From the NCBI GenBank assembly GCA_008694505.1, contig VZDJ01000623.1, positions 15,960,988-16,024,987 on the forward strand: DNA of 64,000 nt. The letters run 5' to 3'. Below the pieces are notes generated by a model. The model saw only the letters and a program-made list of their open reading frames with translations. It did not search any database and was not told the DNA's origin. Shown one piece after another: positions 1 through 12,700 of the stretch (position 1 is the stretch's first letter; each line of letters begins with the position of its first letter). The translations under genes and the position numbers were made by a program. The stretch comes from Cyanoderma ruficeps (lineage: Eukaryota > Chordata > Aves > Passeriformes > Timaliidae).

Positions 1-3000
1 CTCCTAGGAACAATTATGCTTTGTAGTAAATTCATACTGGATGTTCTGTGGTCCAAGGAACACTTTGTAGGATATGCCTTGGTACATGTCCCTGTTCATA
101 GACAGGGAATTTATCTTATACTAAATACCTGCTATAAGAGGATGGATGGAATGCATCTTGTTTGGTTAATCTTAAAGCATTTACTTGGTTAATTGTAATG
201 CAGGTGCTTGCTCCTCTGTGTAGAGGGAAATGGTCAAGTCTTCTGCACTGGACTTTGAATCATTTCTAATCAGCTATTCCGTTCAGAGACAGATATGCAT
301 CACATTAAGGAAACAATAGGCACATGGAAAAGCCAGAAAAAATAACGGAATTTTAAATTCCTGAGTACCGAGTATGACAAAGCTGTGAACAAAAGAAAGC
401 AGCAAGAAAAGGATGACTGTGAGCTGAGAATTGCAATATTTCTGTGAGCCAAGGAATTATATTGGTATTTAGGGCTGGTGCAGAACAAATGATATGAACA
501 AAAACTCAAAGTGATAAATAAAGTCAGATTATTCTTGGACAGAGTCACACATTGTATAGCAGTGAGACAAAATAGATCAAGAAAAGCTGATTTGAAAAAA
601 AAAAGAACTTTCAAAGTGTAGAGGAATTTTAATCATGGAGAGATTTAATTACACTCATATTGATCTGTATCACAACTGTGAATAAACTTCCTTTACACAA
701 GTTCTGAACACTGTGCTCTTTAGGGAATGAGTCCTCCTGTGCATCTTTTCAAACAGGCTGCAGTGGACATGGCCAGTTGCCTTTTTGATCTCACAAGAAA
801 TGAGCCAACTAAACAACTTACAGTGGGGGGATTGGTTCTTTGGTGGGGCTAAAGAACTGAGGGAAGTAAGGATTCTTTTCTTCTGGAGATTGTAATAATT
901 TTAATGTACTTAAGTGTCCTTTGCAACGTAGAAAATTGCTAGCATTGCTCAATTGCCCAGTGTTACTGATTAAATCTTGTGAGACAATAGGTGATTATCA
1001 TAAGGAAGTAGAACCTCCAGAATAAAGATCAGTCCATAATCAGAAGTATCATACCCGAGTATGATTTACGTGATTTACTTCTCTTCTCCTCCTCCTAAAC
1101 TTCTTACATTGCAAGATTTTTAGCTGCTACCAACTCATTTCAAGGAACAATGGGAAGAATCCAAAGTTTTTCTCTTCCCGAAAAATAAATACTTGTATTG
1201 ATTTTCTGGATCTTGATGTATGGGTAAAAGCATCTCTAATAAAATAACATTTATTCATGCTTACTGAAAAAAGCAAGAATGGAACAGAACCCGAATTATG
1301 TAAGTTACCTGCAGCAAAGCAAAAACCCTCCTGCAAGGACTAAATGCATTTCTCAAGTTGATGTTATCCTTGGTTTTCAGTGATATCACAGGGAGCATAA
1401 AATACACAGGATCATGCTGCATAAATTCACAAGGTTGCACTTCAAAATCTGTAATCATAAGCAAGAACTTTGAAATTAAGGTTTTAGAAGCTGTTCTCTT
1501 TCATTTAAAAAAAAATTAAAAATATTTTAGTAAAAAGGATCACTGAGGAGTTATTCTGACACAAAGTATGAACCAAAGGCATTTTCCATGTAGCTTTCTG
1601 AAACTGGTGAGATTTACTTTTAATATGGGAGAAATTGCAATCTTGAGGAAACCACTGGGACCATAACTGCAACCTTGAATCTGAATGGGATCTGAAATAT
1701 CTGAAATTCAAAGTGATTAATTTTTTAGGTCTTAACAGGAATGTGACAGGACCATAAATTATTGTAGGTCATAACAGGCCTGTAGCAGGGACTCCTATGT
1801 TCTATATGGAACTCATTTATTGTGAAAGTCTATTTAATAAGTAGGCTATTTAAATGCAGAAATAGGTCTGAATTCTGCATAAGCACAGATTTAGCAGAAT
1901 GCTTAGGTTTGTAACTTTTTTTTCAGTTCCTCATTTCCTTTTGAAATATCTTGGTGAATTTGGTCTGTAAGGTTTCGTCCTATCTAACTGGAGACATTTT
2001 CAATGTAGACACTTCAGGCCTAAATCTAGTGTGTTATTTTCTAAACAAAGCATATACTGCTTTTTTCTCTGTAACTGGTTGCAGTTGTGAGTGTGTCTAA
2101 TTTGTTGCTATCAGTAAGATCAATCTTTGAGTCTAAATAAAAACAAACATGAGAAAGGCTGACTTCAACATAGAAGAAAACCCCAGAAAAATAGAACATT
2201 TCAATAAACATGTCCCCACCTCAAAATCACATTTTGATGAATTAAGTGAATCTGACAAAGTGAAACCAATTAAAAAACTTTTGAATAATGTCTAAAGAAT
2301 ACCAAGATGCTGAGAAGCAAGAAGACAATTGGAAATGATTCAGCGCAGTGTAAGTGCTGAAGACCATGGATGCAATTATCTTGACAAAATTCAGTGGCTG
2401 TTAAATGTAATTGGGGTTAGGGGTCATTTCCTAACTCTGAAGAAATTCTCAGAATTTGTTTTTTGTTTTTGAAATCTCAGCACAAGCTTTAGGTCTAGTT
2501 CTTTGGTTTATTATCACAGCATCATCTTCATTTCAAGCACTATACCTTCAGATGTTCTCCATGTCCTTCATTGCCTTTTCAGAAGAAAGGGAAGACTTAT
2601 GAATTTAATTTTTTCCTGTTAAATGACTCCATGTCAAAAACTTCTCTGACTCCCAAGTTGTTACATTTAGTGCCTCAGGGGAACTAAGCTTAACCACAGT
2701 ACCTTGTGGTCTGTATGATCTAATGCGATCGTGTGCAGATCAAAAGGGACAAGACCTGTAAATGATTACCAAAATAATTTACAGGAGGGACACTTTTTTC
2801 CTTACCACAAACTTGATTTTTCTCCAGAAAAAGAAGTCTGTATGTAGACAAGAGGCACTACATCCTCAGGAATAAATCAGAAATCTCTAAAACTAGTTAT
2901 ATGCAGGCTTTCACATTTTTAAAATTAATTAATTTTAGAAATGAAGAAAATTTGAAGAGTGAAATATTTTTAATAGTCTTGTTTACATTCAGAAAGATTG

Positions 3001-6000
3001 TTACTGCTGAGTGACAGCATAGGATGTTATAGAATTGAATGAAATGTAAAGTGTTAGAAGAATTGTCATGCTTCATAACCCAAAAACCACAGATAACACC
3101 TAGTAATTTCTGCTTCTAGCTTTACTCCTTGGTCAGGTCAGATGGCTTATAATTTAGCCTTCAACTTGATCAGATAGGTCCAAGTCTCTTAAATACCATC
3201 AAGGTATCTACAAGATGGACACAACATCTAGGTGGTCCTGTGAATACCTGTAACAAACATCAATAATTTCATCTAAGAGCTACACATCTTTTAGTCACGA
3301 AAATTTAGTGCTTGATGTTGTGCAAGAGAGATATTTTGAGCAGGGAAAGGAACACAAAGCCTATGCCACACTTTTTTTTATCCAGCCTTAAGAAAGAAAA
3401 GGTGCTCATTAAGTCAGATGATTACATTTGCCATTTCAGAGGAAAGGGAATTAGGAAGAGAGGACACCTCATCATTCAGTGAAAATAGAAGTGTCATCTG
3501 CATATAAATGCATAAGGTTTTGCACAGCCCTCAGCTGGGTTTCTAATAAGGAGAAAAGTACAGTTAGAAATATAACACTGACCCTTGTGATACAGATATT
3601 CAATTGGTTTTGAGAAAATCAATCTTAAAGATCTGCAGGATGAGTACATCTGTGGGGATGGGAAAGGATGGATACCAGACTAGGACAAAAAATGATTATC
3701 AGGTTTAGGATACCACACTGAGAAGCGGTGAGAATGAAATCTGAAGTACTCCTCTGTGTTGTTTACTTCTTTTTGTTTTATGGTGGAGGGGATGTGATTT
3801 TCCTTTAGAGGAAGGAGTCTGGAAACAACAACGCACATCATCACTGAGGAGAAAAGTCAGCCAAAGGTTTGCTGCCGATGTTTCCCCATGGACAATGACA
3901 GACCTTCTCACTAGATCTGGCTGGCTACACAGAGTATGTGGTGCTGGTGGCTGTGCCTACTGGGGCCAGTCTTTGCAGGAGGGTCAAAGACCTCCACAAA
4001 GAACCTGAATCATTTAGGGACCAGTGAGTTCCTCTATAAAAGGCTGTTTTGGTAGGAGGAACAAGGGATAATTTTACTTTTCACTCAGTAGCAGCAAGTG
4101 CTGGAAATTCTTTTCATCATTTCCAATCTGATTTGACTGTGAATTTCTGAGGTAGGCTGGACTGGCAGTATGCAGGACTTGAATAATTTCTAAAGAATTC
4201 TTGTACAAACTTGGACAAGCTATTCACTCACTATGCACTGATTTTCATGTTGGTAAGGGGAGATACAAGTCTTCCATTTAATAGGAGCTTTTTATTTATG
4301 TTCTCGGTGAATAAGCAAACAGCCTCAAGGGTGTTGTTTATAGCCTTGATATAGTGAAGTCATCTACATGTACAGCTGGTGAGGAAAAGTAGTCTTAGAA
4401 ATAGGTTAAACTAAAAGACAAGTTGGGGTGATGACACAGACTTATTTTCTCTCACAAACAACAGAAATGTGGATTCATGTAGCTTGCTAACCAGACATAA
4501 AGCTCCTCACTGCATTCAAAGGAACAGGCATTCTTTCTTTGCTAAAAGTTCTTTTAATCAAGTGAAGAAATTTTTGGATGGGGAAGAACTCTGCTCTGCC
4601 TGTGTGCTCACTCATATTTGTATTCATGAAGGTAGATGGGCGAGGTATCCTAGGAGTAGATGGAGGAAAGATTTAAAAGCTGAGTTAGATTTGAATCTCA
4701 GAGAAATGGGCAGGGGGAGATCATGGCAAAAATGGACCGGAGTGGGTACTAAGGTTGCTGGAGGACATCAGGCTATTGCTCTGAAAGGAAAAGAAGCACT
4801 GTAAATCCCTGGCCGCTGTCCTGGTTTGGATTAAAAATGTGTAATTAAATGAAAGAAAAAAAAAATCAAACACCCTGCTATTGATAAGCTGATTCAATTT
4901 ATCCAGTGGTTTTGAACTTTAAGGCTGCAGCTGCTTTGCCTTTTCAGACCTTTCTGTTCTGTTATGCAGATTGTTGCTCTTCATTGCTAAAGAGTTTTTT
5001 ATGCCTTTTTAATTCTAAAGCTGGGGTTTAAGAGAAAATACTGAATATCACTGAGGAGGGAGAGAGAGAAGCATCATGAGCTTGCACTCAAGCTTTTCAG
5101 CTTAGGGGAATCTCTGACATTTCCTGACAGGTTCTTTGATTGCAGAGGATTTATGTTCTTTGCTTACTTCTGACCCATGCCTGCAGATGGGAGACAGAAA
5201 TAGAAATAGTGTATTGAACATAATTTTCTACAGAGCTTTTCCCCCTTCTGAAGGGCTTCCTTCTTTTCCTGTGGGAGCACGAGTTCTTTTTTTCTATCAT
5301 ATATAAGGAGGGGAAAACTCAAAATAATTTTGCATCCAAGAGTAGGCATATCACTTCTTTGCAGTTACATTTGCTTTACATTTCTGGCAATGGTCATGAA
5401 TGACTGGCATCAGCCATGGCTCATTATTCTTTCCTAAAAGAGCTTGGCATAACAGAGAGGCAGAAAAATCCGATTTGATTTCATATGCTTTCTTCTGACT
5501 GGCAGATACACCATGAGCAATTTTGCTGGAGGAATCATTTGGGGAATGGGAAAAGGAAAGTGAAGCCTGGAAGTTCCAGACTACTGCAAAGAAAGTGACC
5601 ATCATCAGAAGGGCAACAGATGACAACCTTAATCCAGTTCAAACAGAAGTCAAGACAGCCAGTAACTGACCTGGAGAGTAATTGTAATGGAGCCACTTCT
5701 GATGAGTGATAAAACTGCACTGTGACAGAAGAGGGGAAAAAAGGGAATGGTTGTACCGATCAGATCAAGGGAGTGATGAGTGACAGGAATGGAAGGTGAG
5801 TGTTGGAGCTACAGTCAGGGCTGTTGGTAATCTTTTAAATCTTGATATTCTGTATTCTTTATATCTCTTGCTTCTTTTTCTAGGAGCCTCTTTTGAGCAG
5901 ATTTTTAGTAAGGAATTGAGATATCTCCCACACCTATCACACACTGCAATAAGCCCCGATTCTTTGTTTCCATAAGAATGTTACATGCTACCATTGACAG

Positions 6001-6741
6001 TGGGAACGTTTTTCTCCTCCTCTTAGATATCTCCAAAAGGCTCTGTAAGCATCTGTGGGGTGTGTCTTCAAAGCCACATTTTAATGACAATGTTATTCAC
6101 TTCACTGACAACGTTATTGGCAAATGCCTTTATGACATAATGACTTGCTAAATTAATAGTAGGAAATGTGTCAACTAATGAAAAAGTACAGGTAATAACT
6201 CCCCTTCCTTTTGAAGAGATACTAGCAGAGGCAGAGATAGGCAGAGGCAGCCTTTTCACCTTAATTCAACACATCTTCAGTGATAAATGCTTGGTTGATT
6301 GAAAGGGACAGTCATTCATATTAACTATAGGAGATAAGACTATCAACACTCAGTTGAACATTCAAATATTTAGGAAGCAGCTCTTTAAAATGAATCTTTA
6401 AGGGAGTTTCAGTCACTAACAGTTCTGTTAAGTGGAGTTGTCTGGCTCTTACCACCTATCAAAATCCTCCTTTAATCCAAGACTCACTGTTTCAAGAGGA
6501 GGAGGCGGATCCTATTAGTCTTTCAGCAGAGACCAGAGAAGCCTGCAGATCCTCCTGACAAGAAACAGATACACAGGGCAATGTTTAAGTAGGAGATTTT
6601 GTGCCCTTGAGATCTTTCCTACCACAGAGCAAGATAAGGGAACCACTGGTGGCAGTCTGCATTGAAAGAGTTCAAAGTCACTTATTTCAAAGTCAAGATT
6701 GCATTTCCAAGTACAGCCTCAATTCAGTGCTGCATGCATAT
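1..6741. other. Unique non-coding sequence
   Basis: This is AT-rich single-copy-looking sequence. I recognise no exon, RNA gene or mobile element in it. Open frames are short, and several open only with GTG, TTG or CTG, which matches chance in a vertebrate genome. A short stretch at 4817 resembles the first bases of an avian LTR but does not continue as one. Very old, decayed repeats could be hidden here, because they cannot be recognised by eye. Confidence 0.6.
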
Positions 6742-6774
6742 ATTTAATTTAATTTAATTTATTTTTTTTCTTTT
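6742..6774. repeat. TTTAA microsatellite and T-rich tract
   Basis: Four imperfect TTTAA/AATTT units run directly into an uninterrupted T run and a second T-rich block. It is a simple low-complexity repeat. No CR1 or LTR body is recognisable on either side. Confidence 0.7.
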
Positions 6775-9700
6775 TACATCACAGAATCCCATACAGTTTT
6801 CCACATGGAACCTTGTCTCACTTCCAGAAAAATGAGACTTGGGAAGTCACCAGGCATATAACAGCACAACCCTAGCAGTTCAAGTTCAGCAAGGTCAGAA
6901 TTGCCTGGCAGCAGGACCTTATTATGGGAAATATGAGTTAACTACACCAAAAGAAAGGCCCACCTCCAGCTATTAAAAATACATGGAAATGTTGTCTCCC
7001 TCTAGAACACTGCTACTGATGTTTTTTAATTACACTGATGTGAGTTTTTAATCAGATTGAAATATGTCTGTATAATTTGCTATAGGGACATTTGACTGAT
7101 GTAGCAACATCAGCAGAGAAGAAGAAAAAACCACAGCCATAACATCTATAATGCTATGATAATGAACAATTAGAAACAGCAATGTGCTATCTGCATTCTA
7201 ATTGCTCTTTGTAGTACTCAGAGAGGTTTGATCAGGATGTGGTCTTTGCTTTGATTCTTACACAAAGTCCATTTACAGCAACATAAACATTCACGTTGGC
7301 TTTTGTGGGCTTTGGGTGAAGTCCTTCTTGCAACAAGAGGAATGTGAATATAGGAACCAAGTGTCTTCAGAAAAGGAGGAAATCTGAGACCCCCTTACCT
7401 ATGTCTGTTATTTAAATTAATTCCTTTTTCTAGCTAAATCACTGAGCTCTGGGGCATGGCATGTACAGCAGGTTCTGCATGTGTGTGCTCTGCTGGAGTT
7501 TCTGTGTTAGCATGATAGTCATCTGTCAGGGACCTTGTTTAAAATAGAGCCAGCTCTTCACCCCAGATATTATGGAGGCAAGGGTTCATAAGTTCCAGCT
7601 AGCTTCAGTTTACTTTAAGCATAAAGGGTGTGCTCTGGGTCCTCTAAGCACCTGTTAAGGAAAGAAAAAAGCTCATAATCAGAGGTCTCGGATCTGCTGT
7701 TGGCAGACATTATGGTAGCCTTAGAGCAGAGGCAGCCCCTATGGATAAGCCATATGGTGAGATAAGAGAGAATGATATGCTCACTGGAGAAGATGGTCCT
7801 ACTGCATAGTTTATTGCCAGACCCAGTCCCAGCACTGGCCCTGTGAAACATGATTTCCAGGGTAATTGACAAAGTCATGGATTTAACTCCTGTTGGGATG
7901 GCAGGTGTGCAGACAGTCCAGGGAGGGGAAGGAAGGGGAAAGAGATGTTCAAACAGCTGCAATGAAATCTACCTGAATGAAGGAAAAGCTTGACTTTCTA
8001 TGAGCAGATTGAAGAGATGAACCAGATTCAGAGGACTTTCCTCAAGAATGCCCCTCAAGAGTTGTCTTATCTGCAATCTGTTGTGTTTACAGTTGTTCAC
8101 CCATGTCTATTCATTCACACTAACTAAATTCTGGCTCTGTAAACACAAACTTAGCAGATTTTTTTTCTCAATACAGGTAAATAATTTTTGGCAAAAGTCA
8201 ATACCACTTTAAAGGAATTGCCAAAATGAGGTATTGATCACCTTTTCCCTGTAGGAGTTGTCAAACATTTTTCTATTAACACATTAAACCTAAAGTTGCA
8301 ATTAAACTTCTTTGATTTGGAATCATCAGAGTTTTAAAAATACCTCCATATCTTTGTTGAGAAAAATTCTGAATATCCAAACTTCCCATGCTTTATACTT
8401 TATCTACACACAGGTCAATTATTTAGCTGACAAATATCCATCCAGATAAAATACTGGCAGCTGTTTGTGTATCTTGGGCCTGTTCAACCCACTCACTCCA
8501 TTATCCCAATTTGTAAATCTGGCTGGCTAAGTGTGTCATCTGTATTACAGTGACACATCCTATACCCAGTAGACAGCAAAACAAACCTCCCATAACATAA
8601 CAGTTCTGTCATCTACAAGAAACAAAATTAGTCTATGTACCATTTTTTCTTTACGTATTTGTGCTGGGTACTTGTCTATTTGTAGTTTAATTTCTCCATT
8701 ATGCATGTTAGGATGCGTTAAGCAGTAAAACTATATGTATTGAATTCGTTACATCTTTTAATTAAATGTTGGCATTTCAGAATGTGTAAGATGCATTTTT
8801 AATTTTCTGTTGTGGGAGGAGGGAAGAACCAATAATCATTGGAACAGCGAGGTGCCTTCAATCTCAATAGACATGGGAAGAAGAGTAGACTTGGAATAAT
8901 ATTCCCAGAGAAGAATGCCCATTGCAACCAGGGATGACAAAGGCCATTAGACCTTACTTCTCCAAAGTCCTACTTATATTATATAATTAACAATGGGATC
9001 AGCTGTAAGGTCTTCTCCTTGGGCAAGCATTCCCACAAGGAAGCTGCTCCTACCTGATGGCAACTATGTGGTACCTGCCTTCTTCAGACTTTTATGTGTG
9101 TCAGTGTGCGTGAACAGAGATCCAAGTCCAGTGATCAGTGCATGGATCTTTTCATCCTCAGCTATCCCAACATTTCTCACTTCTAAAGAGGAACTGTGAG
9201 AAGAAGCTAGAGATCCGTTCTGTATTAAGTTATTTCTGTTAGCCTCCTTATTCTGAAGTGTGCAGTTTTGCAAACTGAGATTACAGCTGAGTTCAGGTCT
9301 GGGCTGGATTAAATGATCAAGCTTGTGACTCCTGTAGATATCCTAGGGGAAAAGGTACTGTAATCACGATCTTAGATTTATACTGCAGCGGTAAAAATCT
9401 CAATGAAGAACTTCCTACCGATGAACTCTCTTCACCTTGAGATTTCTTCCTCAGTAGGATTTTTTTAGGCCCTCTGTAGGTGAAGAAGCTCTGACCTGAA
9501 GGACCTCTTAATAGGGATTTTTCTGGGGCCAATGTGAGCATAAAAGTCTTTGTGGTTAGTGAGACTTTTGGAATGCTGTGTATCTTCACAACACACATAC
9601 CAGACTGTGTCCCAAATTCAGCTGTGAGTATTATTTGGGAGAGAATTTTCGGTTTCTATTTTCCTCTTCTCTCATTTTAAGTGCTGCAGAGTGCTTCTGG

Positions 9701-12700
9701 CAAATCAATAACATAACATCATAGTTAATGGTTAGTTAATGATAGTTAATGGTCATTAAACAAGTCTTAGTTAGTGACCCCTTCCAGTATTGGGAATAAC
9801 ATTTTTTACTCACTGTTCTTCAAAATATATTCAAAACAGCTGTCAGTGACCTTTGACTTTGTTCTGGGCTACCCTGGGAATGCATTTTTGTTGTTTGTGA
9901 AGAACAGTTTGAACTAACTGGAATAAGAAATAAAAGTATGTTCAAGAATCATTGTCCAACAAGAAGAAAAGGTTAATTAATCAGATTAATTGACTGATTT
10001 TATCAGCTCTATTGATCAGAGTCTATTACAAAGGAATGATAAAGTATTTGCACCCATATATGCAATCAACATATTGCTTTTGCAATGAACCTTTTGGAAA
10101 ATTTGGATGGCTTGCCAGTATTTAAAGAATTTCAAAATCTCTAAATTTTCTAAATCCTAGGTGTTCCTTTAAGAGTTTCATCCAGCATTTAAAGAAAAAC
10201 TATTTTAATTTTGTTATTTTGGGGGGGATTATAAAATAATAATTTTGTTACTTAGTTTGTGCTTCTCTCCATTTCCATGAAATAATACAAACATAATATT
10301 TGTTCTGTGTTTCCATCAGCACTGTTCATGTCTGACCTCTAACTCCTCAACTTCCCCCTTATTGAGGTTCAAATCATTTCAGAAGCATCCCTGTTTTGTT
10401 TTTGGACCAATAAAAATCTAGTCAACCTTTCTGAAATATCTTGACTTACAGCCTGGACAAGAAGGCAGGGAGAAGGGGCTCCATAGGGCTGGGAAATTAT
10501 GAGTGCAATCTTATCTAAATATTTATAAATATTCCCTTTGGAAGAACTACTAGATGCATACAAAATGTGAGACTTTTCAAGACTTCTCTCAAAACTATTG
10601 CACTCTTGAAAAATATCATAGTTCAAGACCATAAACTATAAACTAACATTTAGTGGGCAAGGGAGTCTAGAGGAGCACTTACTATTTTACTTGAGCCATT
10701 TTATGGCTACTGCAAAATCAAGAATCCACTGTCAGTCTTGCTACATAGTGACCGCTTTCTGACACAGGCGTGCAGAACTGGGGGAGTTTGGAGCTCAAGG
10801 CTAGGGATGACAAAGACTAAGTAAATGTCTTTAGCTTTTTGCTGGTCCTGTTGCTCAGGTCATCACCCCGTTAAATTCCATGTGAGCAGATTTAGAATGA
10901 ATGGAACAATCAGTTTCTATATCCAGAGTTTCAGGGTGTTCTGGCTTCCTATTTCCATTGATTTTTTTTTTTTTTGAAAGACACTTTCAGCTGTGGTTGA
11001 AAAAACACACTTTTCTTCAGCTATACACTGAGATCCTCATCAGAAATTAAGGTTCAGTTTATTACTGATATCACCATATCCTAGGTAGGCTTCCAAGTTT
11101 TTAACAACTGAGATAGAGCTTGAGGAGTTAGTCCTTTGTAGATAACACAAGAAACAGTTGGTATGAAAATCCTGTAAGAAAACTAACAGCCAAAGAAAAT
11201 CTGGCTTTGATGTGGCCCTTAGCACACAGGACTACTATGATTGTCTAGATATTTGTGCTCTTTCAAAGGTGTTCTATAGCCACAGATGAATGTTACTTAC
11301 ATTATTAAAGAGGATTTCCAGTTGCTTCATTTTGCTTGGGATGATGCAGACAACCTACAGGTGATCTCTAGACCACTGGATGACACTAGGAATCTATGAA
11401 GAACTATGGGAAGTAGTTTTATATAAGCATGTTCCCAAGAGAGTGTGTATTGAAATAAGTATAATTTGACCCTATTACCTGTGTGCTGGCCTGTGTGAAC
11501 CATGGTAATGCCAATACCTCAGGATCTATAGGTAAGCCTTAGTTGGTTGAATAATTGATACAATCGGTTTAATATTAACCTTGTGTTACTTTATCAAGGG
11601 AGTATCTGCTTCCTTCTTTAGGCACAAAACTAATTTTAAATGGGATAGAGATGTAAAAATACCATTTAAGATTATACTTAAGTATTACTGCCTCTTTGTC
11701 CCAGTTCCCTATGTATAAAGTGGACAGAAAAACAGACTTTCTGTTAAAGCCACTTAGACTGTATGTCAGTTTTGGAAAACGCCAACCCTCTCTGTGATCT
11801 GTAGGATACCTACAAAAATATGGCCTTGTGGCATGTGGGGATATTGCTGAGGAATTTGAATACTAATGATTGTGCTCAAAGCCAGAAGAGAAAGATACAG
11901 AAAAGAAGAGATAAAGATGGTGCTTTCCTCAGGTGAAGGTAAGCTGATTCAGGCAAGCACTAAGAAAACAAAATCTCAGTGTAGTCTGACAGTCTGAAAG
12001 GTGGGCGATAAAGAAAGTACAAAATTAGACACCTTTGCATGGAACTTATGTAAAAAGGTATTTAAAAACCGTTTTGAACATTATTATAAATAATAATATA
12101 ATTTCCTGTTTTTCTTGAAAGTATTATTGCTAGTGATTATTTTAATAATTACAAAAATGCCTCTTTAGTAGAGCTAGTGGCTTTGTAAGGAAATGTATTG
12201 TTATGCTAATAAACAGATGCAACATCACAAATCCAAAGCCATGAGAAAGGATTCTTTAAATGCCCACAATTCTAGTAAAGACATAAAGAACACCGTGATT
12301 GCAGCATGTAGCATTCTGAAGAGCTTCAGCTGTATGTCTCATAGCAACAGAAATATTCTGTTACTTTGTAGAGATTTTAATGTGTCTTGAGATGGGTATT
12401 TCAAAATGTTGTTACTAAAGTGATTTTTCATTCTGTACTAGGCAATCTAGTTAGGTATGAAAAGCTTTTCAGAGGCTTCTGAAGCATATAAACTTAAATA
12501 GTTTCTCCAGCATGTGGTCAGGAGGTATCTTTCAGTTTAGGAAGCTATGAGCAGCCGTGAGCACCTTCTGTGGTTACATTCTGTTACCTGAGGAGAACAC
12601 AATCAGTTTGGTGGCAGCTTCCCTCAGCTTCATCCTGATACTGAAGTTGTATCCATCCCATGACCATGAAATAGGCGTCTTCCTCTATGGGANACAGATG

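Noticed and set aside
4817..4860. TGTCCTGGTTTGGA, resembling the first bases of a common avian LTR.
   Set aside because: The resemblance ends after about 14 bases, with no TATA box, poly(A) region or 3' terminus following.
7615..7962. 115-codon minus-strand frame, with a polypyrimidine-CAG that looks like a splice acceptor near its end.
   Set aside because: It opens at TTG, no family is recognised, and single acceptor-like strings are frequent by chance.
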